Shown: positions 1-14,098 of the stretch, piece after piece
How the letters are laid out: each line of letters starts with the position of its first letter
Position numbering within the stretch: position 1 is the stretch's first letter
Assembly: GCA_030268105.1 (NCBI GenBank)
Contig: BSDZ01000016.1
Coordinates: forward strand, 2,921,501-2,985,500
Length of the DNA: 64,000 bases
DNA from: Volvox africanus
Taxonomy: Eukaryota; Chlorophyta; Chlorophyceae; Chlamydomonadales; Volvocaceae
Direction: 5' to 3'
Program-made: the position numbers and the translations under genes
Notes under the pieces: generated by a model
Database searches by the model: none
What the model was told of the DNA's origin: nothing
What the model saw: only the letters and a program-made list of their open reading frames with translations

Positions 1-3000
1 CGGATCGACCTACACATCGGCGGGAAACGAACCGTAGCACAACAACGCACGTACGCATGAGTTGCATTGGCTATGCTAGGGCTTGGTGTCTTTTCAGTCA
101 GCAAGATATTAAGCCTAGGAACGGGAATTGACAATCTCATCACCTCAGGGATGGCATCGTGCCCTTGCGCTTGAGGTAACGGCAGAACCCGTGGTCCAGC
201 AGTGTTGTCCATATTCGTATTAACTGCTGAATGTGGCACAATTAAGTGGGCAGGGGTCTGAAGGACAAGGGGCTCTTGAGTGGCTCGCGTGCCAACAGTC
301 TCAAGACCTCTATCCGGAGCTCTAGCAGCCACAACAAAATCGGGTTGGCTAGCTAAGCTAGTGAGCGGCATATCATCGCGTTCCGTGGACATGGAACACG
401 AAGCAATACCCTAGGTTTGCGTAATAGAAGCCGACTTCTATCGCAAAGGCAAGAGTACAAAGCGATTCGGTGAGCCTACCGACAGTACTCTTGAGAAGAT
501 TCAGTAAACTCAGCAAGTACTTGCCCAGCTGAGTCCTGATCTCCGTAGTTTGGGCGATGAGAGTCGCCAACTGGTCCGGACGAAAGCCGGTCTCAGTCAT
601 CGCGGCAAGCAATGCCGGTGCACTGAGATTACCTGCGACTCAGAGCGTACACTTACACAACAAGTGCAGCAATCTAAGCAAAAGCAATTAAACAATTACA
701 AACCGGAAGCGGCGGCGTCCAAAACAGCGCGGCCTAGGTCTTTGGCAAAAGTATCTAGCGGTCCTCGTGGTTCGTCGCTGGAACTCGCCATAGAAAGAGC
801 CTACTTCCGATTAGACAAAGAGAGACAGTTAGGCAACGAACCTGTCTCGATACCAATGTGTTGTACCTCTCCTTCGTGTTTGCTCATAAGTATCTGCACG
901 TCTGAAGGCTTTCGACACCGATGCGCGAGCACTTGCAAGTACAACAAGGCAAGCGCGAGCAAACAGAGACAGCGGAAGACTTCAAGACAAGAAGAGATAT
1001 AACTTACAGTCTTACAGATCGAAGCGGTGCAATGGACGTAATCGCCGTCAGCGCCGGAAGCAAGCAATCATCACGCGGCGGTGATAAGCGAAGTTTAGGC
1101 TTAGCTCGGGCTAAGTAGGATAGCGTATAGCAATAATAATGTAGAACACACGAGTGTTCTTCCGGTGTTGAATATCTTATCTTGCTTAGCCGTACTCGCA
1201 TCTGTTATACTCGCAGCATCACAATGTCGTACGATTCACACTAGGAGGCCGATCCTAAGTGTGACAACCCTACTGCGTATAGGCGATGTCCAAGCATAAC
1301 AATGTATAAGCCTTTCCGGCATTCGCATGATGCAAGGGTCCGAATAACGATATTCGGTTGCAAGGCATGCATCGCGACAAGTGCGGCGCTCTCAACGTGT
1401 GCTGTAATGAAGTAATATTATATCAAATAATATTACTTATCGTTTCGTAGCACGAGCATAATGCGCACTTCAATGCTTCGGGATTTCATGCATGCTAGGC
1501 GGATTTGCCATGATGCGATGTCGCGATGGATAATGATATCATGCCAAATGCATATATAAATGTACACGAATACATTTATATCATGCAGGTTCATTTATAT
1601 GCAATAATCATTCATGCGTTCATCAAGATAACACTTCGCCTTGTAGGGTCGCATCGACCTACGCATCGGTGGGAAACGAACCGTAGCACAATAAGTAGCA
1701 CTTCACCTCGTAGCGTCGGATCGACCTACACATCGGCGGGAAACGAACCGTAGCACAACAACGCACGTACGCATGAGTTGCATTGGCTATGCTAGGGCTT
1801 GGTGTCTTTTCAGTCAGCGAGATATTAAGCCTAGGAACGGGAATTGACAATCTCATCACCTCAGGGATGGCATCGTGCCCTTGCGCTTGAGGTAACGGCA
1901 GAACCCGTGGTCCAGCAGTGTTGTCCATATTCGTATTAACTGCTGAATGTGGCACAATTAAGTGGGCAGGGGTCTGAAGGACAAGGGGCTCTTGAGTGGC
2001 TCGCGTGCCAACAGTCTCAAGACCTCTATCCGGAGCTCTAGCAGCCACAACAAAATCGGGTTGGCTAGCTAAGCTAGTGAGCGGCATATCATCGCGTTCC
2101 GTGGACATGGAACACGAAGCAATACCCTAGGTTTGCGTAATAGAAGCCGACTTCTATCGCAAAGGCAAGAGTACAAAGCGATTCGGTGAGCCTACCGACA
2201 GTACTCTTGAGAAGATTCAGTAAACTCAGCAAGTACTTGCCCAGCTGAGTCCTGATCTCCGTAGTTTGGGCGATGAGAGTCGCCAACTGGTCCGGACGAA
2301 AGCCGGTCTCAGTCATCGCGGCAAGCAATGCCGGTGCACTGAGATTACCTGCGACTCAGAGCGTACACTTACACAACAAGTGCAGCAATCTAAGCAAAAG
2401 CAATTAAACAATTACAAACCGGAAGCGGCGGCGTCCAAAACAGCGCGGCCTAGGTCTTCGGCAAAAGTATCTAGCGGTCCTCGTGGTTCGTCGCTGGAAC
2501 TCGCCATAGAAAGAGCCTACTTCCGATTAGACAAAGAGAGACAGTTAGGCAACGAACCTGTCTCGATACCAATGTGTTGTACCTCTCCTTCGTGTTTGCT
2601 CATAAGTATCTGCACGTCTGAAGGCTTTCGACACCGATGCGCGAGCACTTGCAAGTACAACAAGGCAAGCGCGAGCAAACAGAGACAGCGGAAGACTTCA
2701 AGACAAGAAGAGATATAACTTACAGTCTTACAGATCGAAGCGGTGCAATGGACGTAATCGCCGTCAGCGCCGGAAGCAAGCAATCATCACGCGGCGGTGA
2801 TAAGCGAAGTTTAGGCTTAGCTTGGGCTAAGTAGGATAGCGTATAGCAATAATAATGTAGAACACACGAGTGTTCTTCCGGTGCTGAATATCTTATCTTG
2901 CTTAGCCGTACTCGCATCTGTTATACTCGCAGCATCACAATGTCGTACGATTCACACTAGGAGGCCGATCCTAAGTGTGACAACCCTACTGCGTATAGGC

Positions 3001-6000
3001 GATGTCCAAGCATAACAATGTATAAGCCTTTCCGGCATTCGCATGATGCAAGGGTCCGAATAACGATATTCGGTTGCAAGGCATGCATCGCGACAAGTGC
3101 GGCGCTCTCAACGTGTGCTGTAATGAAGTAATATTATATCAAATAATATTACTTATCGTTTCGTAGCACGAGCATAATGCGCACTTCAATGCTTCGGGAT
3201 TTCATGCATGCTAGGCGGATTTGCCATGATGCGATGTCGCGATGGATAATGATATCATGCCAAATGCATATATAAATGTACACGAATACATTTATATCAT
3301 GCAGGTTCATTTATATGCAATAATCATTCATGCGTTCATCAAGATAATACTTCGCCTTGTAGGGTCGCATCGACCTACGCATCGGCGGGAAACGAACCGT
3401 AGCACAATAAGTAGCACTTCACCTCGTAGCGTCGGATCGACCTACACATCGGCGGGAAACGAACCGTAGCACAACAACGCACGTACGCATGAGTTGCATT
3501 GGCTATGCTAGGGCTTGGTGTCTTTTCAGTCAGCGAGATATTAAGCCTAGGAACGGGAATTGACAATCTCATCACCTCAGGGATGGCATCGTGCCCTTGC
3601 GCTTGAGGTAACGGCAGAACCCGTGGTCCAGCAGTGTTGTCCATATTCGTATTAACTGCTGAATGTGGCACAATTAAGTGGGCAGGGGTCTGAAGGACAA
3701 GGGGCTCTTGAGTGGCTCGCGTGCCAACAGTCTCAAGACCTCTATCCGGAGCTCTAGCAGCCACAACAAAATCGGGTTGGCTAGCTAAGCTAGTGAGCGG
3801 CATATCATCGCGTTCCGTGGACATGGAACACGAAGCAATACCCTAGGTTTGCGTAATAGAAGCCGACTTCTATCGCAAAGGCAAGAGTACAAAGCGATTC
3901 GGTGAGCCTACCGACAGTACTCTTGAGAAGATTCAGTAAACTCAGCAAGTACTTGCCCAGCTGAGTCCTGATCTCCGTAGTTTGGGCGATGAGAGTCGCC
4001 AACTGGTCCGGACGAAAGCCGGTCTCAGTCATCGCGGCAAGCAATGCCGGTGCACTGAGATTACCTGCGACTCAGAGCGTACACTTACACAACAAGTGCA
4101 GCAATCTAAGCAAAAGCAATTAAACAATTACAAACCGGAAGCGGCGGCGTCCAAAACAGCGCGGCCTAGGTCTTCGGCAAAAGTATCTAGCGGTCCTCGT
4201 GGTTCGTCGCTGGAACTCGCCATAGAAAGAGCCTACTTCCGATTAGACAAAGAGAGACAGTTAGGCAACGAACCTGTCTCGATACCAATGTGTTGTACCT
4301 CTCCTTCGTGTTTGCTCATAAGTATCTGCACGTCTGAAGGCTTTCGACACCGATGCGCGAGCACTTGCAAGTACAACAAGGCAAGCGCGAGCAAACAGAG
4401 ACAGCGGAAGACTTCAAGACAAGAAGAGATATAACTTACAGTCTTACAGATCGAAGCGGTGCAATGGACGTAATCGCCGTCAGCGCCGGAAGCAAGCAAT
4501 CATCACGCGGCGGTGATAAGCGAAGTTTAGGCTTAGCTTGGGCTAAGTAGGATAGCGTATAGCAATAATAATGTAGAACACACGAGTGTTCTTCCGGTGC
4601 TGAATATCTTATCTTGCTTAGCCGTCCTCGCATCTGTTATACTCGCAGCATCACAATGTCGTACGATTCACACTAGGAGGCCGATCCTAAGTGTGACAAC
4701 CCTACTGCGTATAGGCGATGTCCAAGCATAACAATGTATAAGCCTTTCCGGCATTCGCATGATGCAAGGGTCCGAATAACGATATTCGGTTGCAAGGCAT
4801 GCATCGCGACAAGTGCGGCGCTCTCAACGTGTGCTGTAATGAAGTAATATTATATCAAATAATATTACTTATCGTTTCGTAGCACGAGCATAATGCGCAC
4901 TTCAATGCTTCGGGATTTCATGCATGCTAGGCGGATTTGCCATGATGCGATGTCGCGATGGATAATGATATCATGCCAAATGCATATATAAATGTACACG
5001 AATACATTTATATCATGCAGGTTCATTTATATGCAATAATCATTCATGCGTTCATCAAGATAACACTTCGCCTTGTAGGGTCGCATCGACCTACGCATCG
5101 GCGGGAAACGAACCGTAGCACAATAAGTAGCACTTCACCTCGTAGCGTCGGATCGACCTACACATCGGCGGGAAACGAACCGTAGCACAACAACGCACGT
5201 ACGCATGAGTTGCATTGGCTATGCTAGGGCTTGGTGTCTTTTCAGTCAGCGAGATATTAAGCCTAGGAACGGGAATTGACAATCTCATCACCTCAGGGAT
5301 GGCATCGTGCCCTTGCGCTTGAGGTAACGGCAGAACCCGTGGTCCAGCAGTGTTGTCCATATTCGTATTAACTGCTGAATGTGGCACAATTAAGTGGGCA
5401 GGGGTCTGAAGGACAAGGGGCTCTTGAGTGGCTCGCGTGCCAACAGTCTCAAGACCTCTATCCGGAGCTCTAGCAGCCACAACAAAATCGGGTTGGCTAG
5501 CTAAGCTAGTGAGCGGCATATCATCGCGTTCCGTGGACATGGAACACGAAGCAATACCCTAGGTTTGCGTAATAGAAGCCGACTTCTATCGCAAAGGCAA
5601 GAGTACAAAGCGATTCGGTGAGCCTACCGACAGTACTCTTGAGAAGATTCAGTAAACTCAGCAAGTACTTGCCCAGCTGAGTCCTGATCTCCGTAGTTTG
5701 GGCGATGAGAGTCGCCAACTGGTCCGGACGAAAGCCGGTCTCAGTCATCGCGGCAAGCAATGCCGGTGCACTGAGATTACCTGCGACTCAGAGCGTACAC
5801 TTACACAACAAGTGCAGCAATCTAAGCAAAAGCAATTAAACAATTACAAACCGGAAGCGGCGGCGTCCAAAACAGCGCGGCCTAGGTCTTCGGCAAAAGT
5901 ATCTAGCGGTCCTCGTGGTTCGTCGCTGGAACTCGCCATAGAAAGAGCCTACTTCCGATTAGACAAAGAGAGACAGTTAGGCAACGAACCTGTCTCGATA

Positions 6001-6673
6001 CCAATGTGTTGTACCTCTCCTTCGTGTTTGCTCATAAGTATCTGCACGTCTGAAGGCTTTCGACACCGATGCGCGAGCACTTGCAAGTACAACAAGGCAA
6101 GCGCGAGCAAACAGAGACAGCGGAAGACTTCAAGACAAGAAGAGATATAACTTACAGTCTTACAGATCGAAGCGGTGCAATGGACGTAATCGCCGTCAGC
6201 GCCGGAAGCAAGCAATCATCACGCGGCGGTGATAAGCGAAGTTTAGGCTTAGCTCGGGCTAAGTAGGATAGCGTATAGCAATAATAATGTAGAACACACG
6301 AGTGTTCTTCCGGTGCTGAATATCTTATCTTGCTTAGCCGTACTCGCATCTGTTATACTCGCAGCATCACAATGTCGTACGATTCACACTAGGAGGCCGA
6401 TCCTAAGTGTGACAACCCTACTGCGTATAGGCGATGTCCAAGCATAACAATGTATAAGCCTTTCCGGCATTCGCATGATGCAAGGGTCCGAATAACGATA
6501 TTCGGTTGCAAGGCATGCATCGCGACAAGTGCGGCGCTCTCAACGTGTGCTGTAATGAAGTAATATTATATCAAATAATATTACTTATCGTTTCGTAGCA
6601 CGAGCATAATGCGCACTTCAATGCTTCGGGATTTCATGCATGCTAGGCGGATTTGCCATGATGCGATGTCGCG

Positions 6674-9600
6674 ATGGATAATGATATCATGCCAAATGCA
6701 TATATAAATGTACACGAATACATTTATATCATGCAGGTTCATTTATATGCAATAATCATTCATGCGTTCATCAAGATAACACTTCGCCTTGTAGGGTCGC
6801 ATCGACCTACGCATCGGTGGGAAACGAACCGTAGCACAATAAGTAGCACTTCACCTCGTAGCGTCGGATCGACCTACACATCGGCGGGAAACGAACCGTA
6901 GCACAACAACGCACGTACGCATGAGTTGCATTGGCTATGCTAGGGCTTGGTGTCTTTTCAGTCAGCGAGATATTAAGCCTAGGAACGGGAATTGACAATC
7001 TCATCACCTCAGGGATGGCATCGTGCCCTTGCGCTTGAGGTAACGGCAGAACCCGTGGTCCAGCAGTGTTGTCCATATTCGTATTAACTGCTGAATGTGG
7101 CACAATTAAGTGGGCAGGGGTCTGAAGGACAAGGGGCTCTTGAGTGGCTCGCGTGCCAACAGTCTCAAGACCTCTATCCGGAGCTCTAGCAGCCACAACA
7201 AAATCGGGTTGGCTAGCTAAGCTAGTGAGCGGCATATCATCGCGTTCCGTGGACATGGAACACGAAGCAATACCCTAGGTTTGCGTAATAGAAGCCGACT
7301 TCTATCGCAAAGGCAAGAGTACAAAGCGATTCGGTGAGCCTACCGACAGTACTCTTGAGAAGATTCAGTAAACTCAGCAAGTACTTGCCCAGCTGAGTCC
7401 TGATCTCCGTAGTTTGGGCGATGAGAGTCGCCAACTGGTCCGGACGAAAGCCGGTCTCAGTCATCGCGGCAAGCAATGCCGGTGCACTGAGATTACCTGC
7501 GACTCAGAGCGTACACTTACACAACAAGTGCAGCAATCTAAGCAAAAGCAATTAAACAATTACAAACCGGAAGCGGCGGCGTCCAAAACAGCGCGGCCTA
7601 GGTCTTCGGCAAAAGTATCTAGCGGTCCTCGTGGTTCGTCGCTGGAACTCGCCATAGAAAGAGCCTACTTCCGATTAGACAAAGAGAGACAGTTAGGCAA
7701 CGAACCTGTCTCGATACCAATGTGTTGTACCTCTCCTTCGTGTTTGCTCATAAGTATCTGCACGTCTGAAGGCTTTCGACACCGATGCGCGAGCACTTGC
7801 AAGTACAACAAGGCAAGCGCGAGCAAACAGAGACAGCGGAAGACTTCAAGACAAGAAGAGATATAACTTACAGTCTTACAGATCGAAGCGGTGCAATGGA
7901 CGTAATCGCCGTCAGCGCCGGAAGCAAGCAATCATCACGCGGCGGTGATAAGCGAAGTTTAGGCTTAGCTCGGGCTAAGTAGGATAGCGTATAGCAATAA
8001 TAATGTAGAACACACGAGTGTTCTTCCGGTGCTGAATATCTTATCTTGCTTAGCCGTACTCGCATCTGTTATACTCGCAGCATCACAATGTCGTACGATT
8101 CACACTAGGAGGCCGATCCTAAGTGTGACAACCCTACTGCGTATAGGCGATGTCCAAGCATAACAATGTATAAGCCTTTCCGGCATTCGCATGATGCAAG
8201 GGTCCGAATAACGATATTCGGTTGCAAGGCATGCATCGCGACAAGTGCGGCGCTCTCAACGTGTGCTGTAATGAAGTAATATTATATCAAATAATATTAC
8301 TTATCGTTTCGTAGCACGAGCATAATGCGCACTTCAATGCTTCGGGATTTCATGCATGCTAGGCGGATTTGCCATGATGCGATGTCGCGATGGATAATGA
8401 TATCATGCCAAATGCATATATAAATGTACATGAATACATTTATATCATGCAGGTTCATTTATATGCAATAATCATTCATGCGTTCATCAAGATAACACTT
8501 CGCCTTGTAGGGTCGCATCGACCTACGCATCGGTGGGAAACGAACCGTAGCACAATAAGTAGCACTTCACCTCGTAGCGTCGGATCGACCTACACATCGG
8601 CGGGAAACGAACCGTAGCACAACAACGCACGTACGCATGAGTTGCATTGGCTATGCTAGGGCTTGGTGTCTTTTCAGTCAGCGAGATATTAAGCCTAGGA
8701 ACGGGAATTGACAATCTCATCACCTCAGGGATGGCATCGTGCCCTTGCGCTTGAGGTAACGGCAGAACCCGTGGTCCAGCAGTGTTGTCCATATTCGTAT
8801 TAACTGCTGAATGTGGCACAATTAAGTGGGCAGGGGTCTGAAGGACAAGGGGCTCTTGAGTGGCTCGCGTGCCAACAGTCTCAAGACCTCTATCCGGAGC
8901 TCTAGCAGCCACAACAAAATCGGGTTGGCTAGCTAAGCTAGTGAGCGGCATATCATCGCGTTCCGTGGACATGGAACACGAAGCAATACCCTAGGTTTGC
9001 GTAATAGAAGCCGACTTCTATCGCAAAGGCAAGAGTACAAAGCGATTCGGTGAGCCTACCGACAGTACTCTTGAGAAGATTCAGTAAACTCAGCAAGTAC
9101 TTGCCCAGCTGAGTCCTGATCTCCGTAGTTTGGGCGATGAGAGTCGCCAACTGGTCCGGACAAAAGCCGGTCTCAGTCGTCGCGGCAAGCAATGCCGGTG
9201 CACTGAGATTACCTGCGACTCAGAGCGTACACTTACACAACAAGTGCAGCAATCTAAGCAAAAGCAATTAAACAATTACAAACCGGAAGCGGCGGCGTCC
9301 AAAACAGCGCGGCCTAGGTCTTCGGCAAAAGTATCTAGCGGTCCTCGTGGTTCGTCGCTGGAACTCGCCATAGAAAGAGCCTACTTCCGATTAGACAAAG
9401 AGAGACAGTTAGGCAACGAACCTGTCTCGATACCAATGTGTTGTACCTCTCCTTCGTGTTTGCTCATAAGTATCTGCACGTCTGAAGGCTTTCGACACCG
9501 ATGCGCGAGCACTTGCAAGTACAACAAGGCAAGCGCGAGCAAACAGAGACAGCGGAAGACTTCAAGACAAGAAGAGATATAACTTACAGTCTTACAGATC

Positions 9601-12600
9601 GAAGCGGTGCAATGGACGTAATCGCCGTCAGCGCCGGAAGCAAGCAATCATCACGCGGCGGTGATAAGCGAAGTTTAGGCTTAGCTCGGGCTAAGTAGGA
9701 TAGCGTATAGCAATAATAATGTAGAACACACGAGTGTTCTTCCGGTGCTGAATATCTTATCTTGCTTAGCCGTACTCGCATCTGTTATACTCGCAGCATC
9801 ACAATGTCGTACGATTCACACTAGGAGGCCGATCCTAAGTGTGACAACCCTACTGCGTATAGGCGATGTCCAAGCATAACAATGTATAAGCCTTTCCGGC
9901 ATTCGCATGATGCAAGGGTCCGAATAACGATATTCGGTTGCAAGGCATGCATCGCGACAAGTGCGGCGCTCTCAACGTGTGCTGTAATGAAGTAATATTA
10001 TATCAAATAATATTACTTATCGTTTCGTAGCACGAGCATAATGCGCACTTCAATGCTTCGGGATTTCATGCATGCTAGGCGGATTTGCCATGATGCGATG
10101 TCGCGATGGATAATGATATCATGCCAAATGCATATATAAATGTACACGAATACATTTATATCATGCAGGTTCATTTATATGCAATAATCATTCATGCGTT
10201 CATCAAGATAACACTTCGCCTTGTAGGGTCGCATCGACCTACGCATCGGTGGGAAACGAACCGTAGCACAATAAGTAGCACTTCACCTCGTAGCGTCGGA
10301 TCGACCTACACATCGGCGGGAAACGAACCGTAGCACAACAACGCACGTACGCATGAGTTGCATTGGCTATGCTAGGGCTTGGTGTCTTTTCAGTCAGCGA
10401 GATATTAAGCCTAGGAACGGGAATTGACAATCTCATCACCTCAGGGATGGCATCGTGCCCTTGCGCTTGAGGTAACGGCAGAACCCGTGGTCCAGCAGTG
10501 TTGTCCATATTCGTATTAACTGCTGAATGTGGCACAATTAAGTGGGCAGGGGTCTGAAGGACAAGGGGCTCTTGAGTGGCTCGCGTGCCAACAGTCTCAA
10601 GACCTCTATCCGGAGCTCTAGCAGCCACAACAAAATCGGGTTGGCTAGCTAAGCTAGTGAGCGGCATATCATCGCGTTCCGTGGACATGGAACACGAAGC
10701 AATACCCTAGGTTTGCGTAATAGAAGCCGACTTCTATCGCAAAGGCAAGAGTACAAAGCGATTCGGTGAGCCTACCGACAGTACTCTTGAGAAGATTCAG
10801 TAAACTCAGCAAGTACTTGCCCAGCTGAGTCCTGATCTCCGTAGTTTGGGCGATGAGAGTCGCCAACTGGTCCGGACGAAAGCCGGTCTCAGTCATCGCG
10901 GCAAGCAATGCCGGTGCACTGAGATTACCTGCGACTCAGAGCGTACACTTACACAACAAGTGCAGCAATCTAAGCAAAAGCAATTAAACAATTACAAACC
11001 GGAAGCGGCGGCGTCCAAAACAGCGCGGCCTAGGTCTTCGGCAAAAGTATCTAGCGGTCCTCGTGGTTCGTCGCTGGAACTCGCCATAGAAAGAGCCTAC
11101 TTCCGATTAGACAAAGAGAGACAGTTAGGCAACGAACCTGTCTCGATACCAATGTGTTGTACCTCTCCTTCGTGTTTGCTCATAAGTATCTGCACGTCTG
11201 AAGGCTTTCGACACCGATGCGCGAGCACTTGCAAGTACAACAAGGCAAGCGCGAGCAAACAGAGACAGCGGAAGACTTCAAGACAAGAAGAGATATAACT
11301 TACAGTCTTACAGATCGAAGCGGTGCAATGGACGTAATCGCCGTCAGCGCCGGAAGCAAGCAATCATCACGCGGCGGTGATAAGCGAAGTTTAGGCTTAG
11401 CTCGGGCTAAGTAGGATAGCGTATAGCAATAATAATGTAGAACACACGAGTGTTCTTCCGGTGCTGAATATCTTATCTTGCTTAGCCGTACTCGCATCTG
11501 TTATACTCGCAGCATCACAATGTCGTACGATTCACACTAGGAGGCCGATCCTAAGTGTGACAACCCTACTGCGTATAGGCGATGTCCAAGCATAACAATG
11601 TATAAGCCTTTCCGGCATTCGCATGATGCAAGGGTCCGAATAACGATATTCGGTTGCAAGGCATGCATCGCGACAAGTGCGGCGCTCTCAACGTGTGCTG
11701 TAATGAAGTAATATTATATCAAATAATATTACTTATCGTTTCGTAGCACGAGCATAATGCGCACTTCAATGCTTCGGGATTTCATGCATGCTAGGCGGAT
11801 TTGCCATGATGCGATGTCGCGATGGATAATGATATCATGCCAAATGCATATATAAATGTACATGAATACATTTATATCATGCAGGTTCATTTATATGCAA
11901 TAATCATTCATGCGTTCATCAAGATAACACTTCGCCTTGTAGGGTCGCATCGACCTACGCATCGGTGGGAAACGAACCGTAGCACAATAAGTAGCACTTC
12001 ACCTCGTAGCGTCGGATCGACCTACACATCGGCGGGAAACGAACCGTAGCACAACAACGCACGTACGCATGAGTTGCATTGGCTATGCTAGGGCTTGGTG
12101 TCTTTTCAGTCAGCGAGATATTAAGCCTAGGAACGGGAATTGACAATCTCATCACCTCAGGGATGGCATCGTGCCCTTGCGCTTGAGGTAACGGCAGAAC
12201 CCGTGGTCCAGCAGTGTTGTCCATATTCGTATTAACTGCTGAATGTGGCACAATTAAGTGGGCAGGGGTCTGAAGGACAAGGGGCTCTTGAGTGGCTCGC
12301 GTGCCAACAGTCTCAAGACCTCTATCCGGAGCTCTAGCAGCCACAACAAAATCGGGTTGGCTAGCTAAGCTAGTGAGCGGCATATCATCGCGTTCCGTGG
12401 ACATGGAACACGAAGCAATACCCTAGGTTTGCGTAATAGAAGCCGACTTCTATCGCAAAGGCAAGAGTACAAAGCGATTCGGTGAGCCTACCGACAGTAC
12501 TCTTGAGAAGATTCAGTAAACTCAGCAAGTACTTGCCCAGCTGAGTCCTGATCTCCGTAGTTTGGGCGATGAGAGTCGCCAACTGGTCCGGACAAAAGCC

Positions 12601-13079
12601 GGTCTCAGTCGTCGCGGCAAGCAATGCCGGTGCACTGAGATTACCTGCGACTCAGAGCGTACACTTACACAACAAGTGCAGCAATCTAAGCAAAAGCAAT
12701 TAAACAATTACAAACCGGAAGCGGCGGCGTCCAAAACAGCGCGGCCTAGGTCTTCGGCAAAAGTATCTAGCGGTCCTCGTGGTTCGTCGCTGGAACTCGC
12801 CATAGAAAGAGCCTACTTCCGATTAGACAAAGAGAGACAGTTAGGCAACGAACCTGTCTCGATACCAATGTGTTGTACCTCTCCTTCGTGTTTGCTCATA
12901 AGTATCTGCACGTCTGAAGGCTTTCGACACCGATGCGCGAGCACTTGCAAGTACAACAAGGCAAGCGCGAGCAAACAGAGACAGCGGAAGACTTCAAGAC
13001 AAGAAGAGATATAACTTACAGTCTTACAGATCGAAGCGGTGCAATGGACGTAATCGCCGTCAGCGCCGGAAGCAAGCAA
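6674..13079 (-). repeat. Dimeric higher-order repeat within block A
   Basis: Successive units alternate between two variant types, giving a 3,432-bp super-period. The LTRs at 7723 and 11155 carry ACATGAA in the loop of the TATA palindrome, and the internal segments that follow carry GGACAAAAGCC plus a CAGTCGTCGCGG variant (near 9160 and 12590). The LTRs at 6007 and 9439 carry ACACGAA and are followed by GGACGAAAGCC and CAGTCATCGCGG (near 7440 and 10870). Linked alternation over four units is the signature of a dimer amplified as a block. Confidence 0.75.
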
Positions 13080-13215
13080 TCATCACGCGGCGGTGATAAG
13101 CGAAGTTTAGGCTTAGCTCGGGCTAAGTAGGATAGCGTATAGCAATAATAATGTAGAACACACGAGTGTTCTTCCGGTGTTGAATATCTTATCTTGCTTA
13201 GCCGTACTGGCATCT
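12871..13215 (-). repeat. Array LTR interrupted by retrotransposon 1
   Basis: Array LTR that begins normally (TGTTGTACC at 12871) but stops after 345 bp, where a second TGTTGTACC at 13216 opens the LTR of retrotransposon 1. The last bases, GTACTGGCATCT, match the array LTR except for one substitution at 13209. The remaining roughly 557 bp of this LTR do not reappear intact on the far side of the element, so no target-site duplication can be verified. Confidence 0.85.
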
Positions 13216-14039
13216 TGTTGTACCTCTCGTTCGCTTTTGCTCATAAGTATCTGCACGTCTGGAGACTATCGACACCGATGCGCGAGCACTTGCAAGTACA
13301 GCAAGGCAAGCGAGAGCAAACAGAGACAGCGGAAGACTTCAAGTCGAAGAGAGATATATCTTACGGTCTTACAGATCGGAATGATGCAATGGACGAAATC
13401 GCCGTCAGCGCCGGAAGCAAGCAATCATCATGCGGCGGTGATTAGCGAAGTTCAGGCTTAGCTCGGGCTAAGTAGAATATCGTATAGCAATAGTAATGTA
13501 GAACACACAAGTGTTCTCCGGTATCGAATGTCTTATCTTGCTTAGCCGTCCTCGCATCTGTTATACTCGCAGCATCGCAATGCCGTACGATTCACATCAG
13601 GAGGCCGATCCTAGATGTGACAACCCTTCTGCGTCTAGGCGATGTCTACGCATAACAACGTATAAGCCTTTCCGGCATTCGCATGATGCAAGGGTACGGA
13701 TAACGATATCCGGTTGCAGGGCATGTATCGCGACGAGTGCGGCGCTCTCAACGTGTGCTTAAATGAAGTAATATTATATCAGATAATATTACTTATCGTT
13801 TTGTAGCACGAGCATAATGCGCACTTCAATGCTTCGGGATTTCATGCATGCTAGGCGGATTTGCCATGATGCGATGTCGCGATGGATAATGACAACATGC
13901 CAGATGCATATATAAATGTATGCGAATACATATATATCATGCAGATTCATTCATATGTAATGCATTCATCACAAAAGCACTTCGCCTCGTAGGGTCGCGT
14001 CGACCTACGCGTCGGCGGAAAATGAACCGTAGCACAACA
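13216..14039 (-). repeat. 3' LTR of retrotransposon 1
   Basis: 824-bp LTR with 6-bp inverted ends (TGTTGT ... ACAACA). It is homologous to the array LTRs but clearly diverged from them, for example GAGACTATCG near the start where array units have GAAGGCTTTCG. It has only one copy of the roughly 62-bp U3-edge segment that is duplicated in array LTRs. It keeps the AT-rich hairpin at 13766-13794 (arms AAGTAATATTA / TAATATTACTT). The coding strand enters this LTR directly from the polypurine tract. Confidence 0.92.
13766..13794. other. AT-rich hairpin in the 3' LTR of retrotransposon 1
   Basis: Perfect 11-bp inverted repeat, AAGTAATATTA and TAATATTACTT, around the 7-base loop TATCAGA. The arms are identical to those of the array hairpin (for example 21225-21253) although the loop and flanks differ. 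The structure has therefore been kept while surrounding bases drifted. Function unknown; a role in RNA 3'-end formation or DNA structure is possible. Confidence 0.6.
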
Positions 14040-14043
14040 ATTA

Positions 14044-14054
14044 TTCCCCGTCCC
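14044..14054 (-). other. Polypurine tract of retrotransposon 1
   Basis: On the minus strand this reads GGGACGGGGAA, four bases before the 3' LTR start (TGTTGTGC). A purine run directly upstream of the 3' LTR is where plus-strand DNA synthesis is primed in LTR retrotransposons. The array units lack any such run in the equivalent position. Confidence 0.75.
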
Positions 14055-14056
14055 GT

Positions 14057-14076
14057 ATGCAGCGTCCTCGCTGCAT
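14057..14076. other. Short perfect hairpin between pol stop and polypurine tract
   Basis: ATGCAGCG and CGCTGCAT form an 8-bp perfect inverted repeat around TCCT. It lies between the pol stop at 14099 and the polypurine tract. It would be part of the element RNA. Role unknown. Confidence 0.5.
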
Positions 14077-14098
14077 CATACAGCATCGACTGCAGGGG

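Larger units (their letters stand above)
1..13215 (-). repeat. Satellite block A: 1,716-bp LTR+leader tandem repeat
   Basis: Head-to-tail array with an exact 1,716-bp period. Complete LTRs lie at 859-1760, 2575-3476, 4291-5192, 6007-6908, 7723-8624, 9439-10340 and 11155-12056. Partial LTRs are at 1-44 (window edge) and 12871-13215 (cut by the insertion of retrotransposon 1). The internal segments between them are each 814 bp: 45-858, 1761-2574, 3477-4290, 5193-6006, 6909-7722, 8625-9438, 10341-11154 and 12057-12870. Each LTR starts TGTTGTACC and ends GCACAACA on the plus strand. Units differ by scattered single-base changes, and I saw no length change between them. Strand is given as the sense of the parent retroelement, shown by retrotransposon 1 at 13216-19859. 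No convincing gene is present in the block. Confidence 0.96.
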
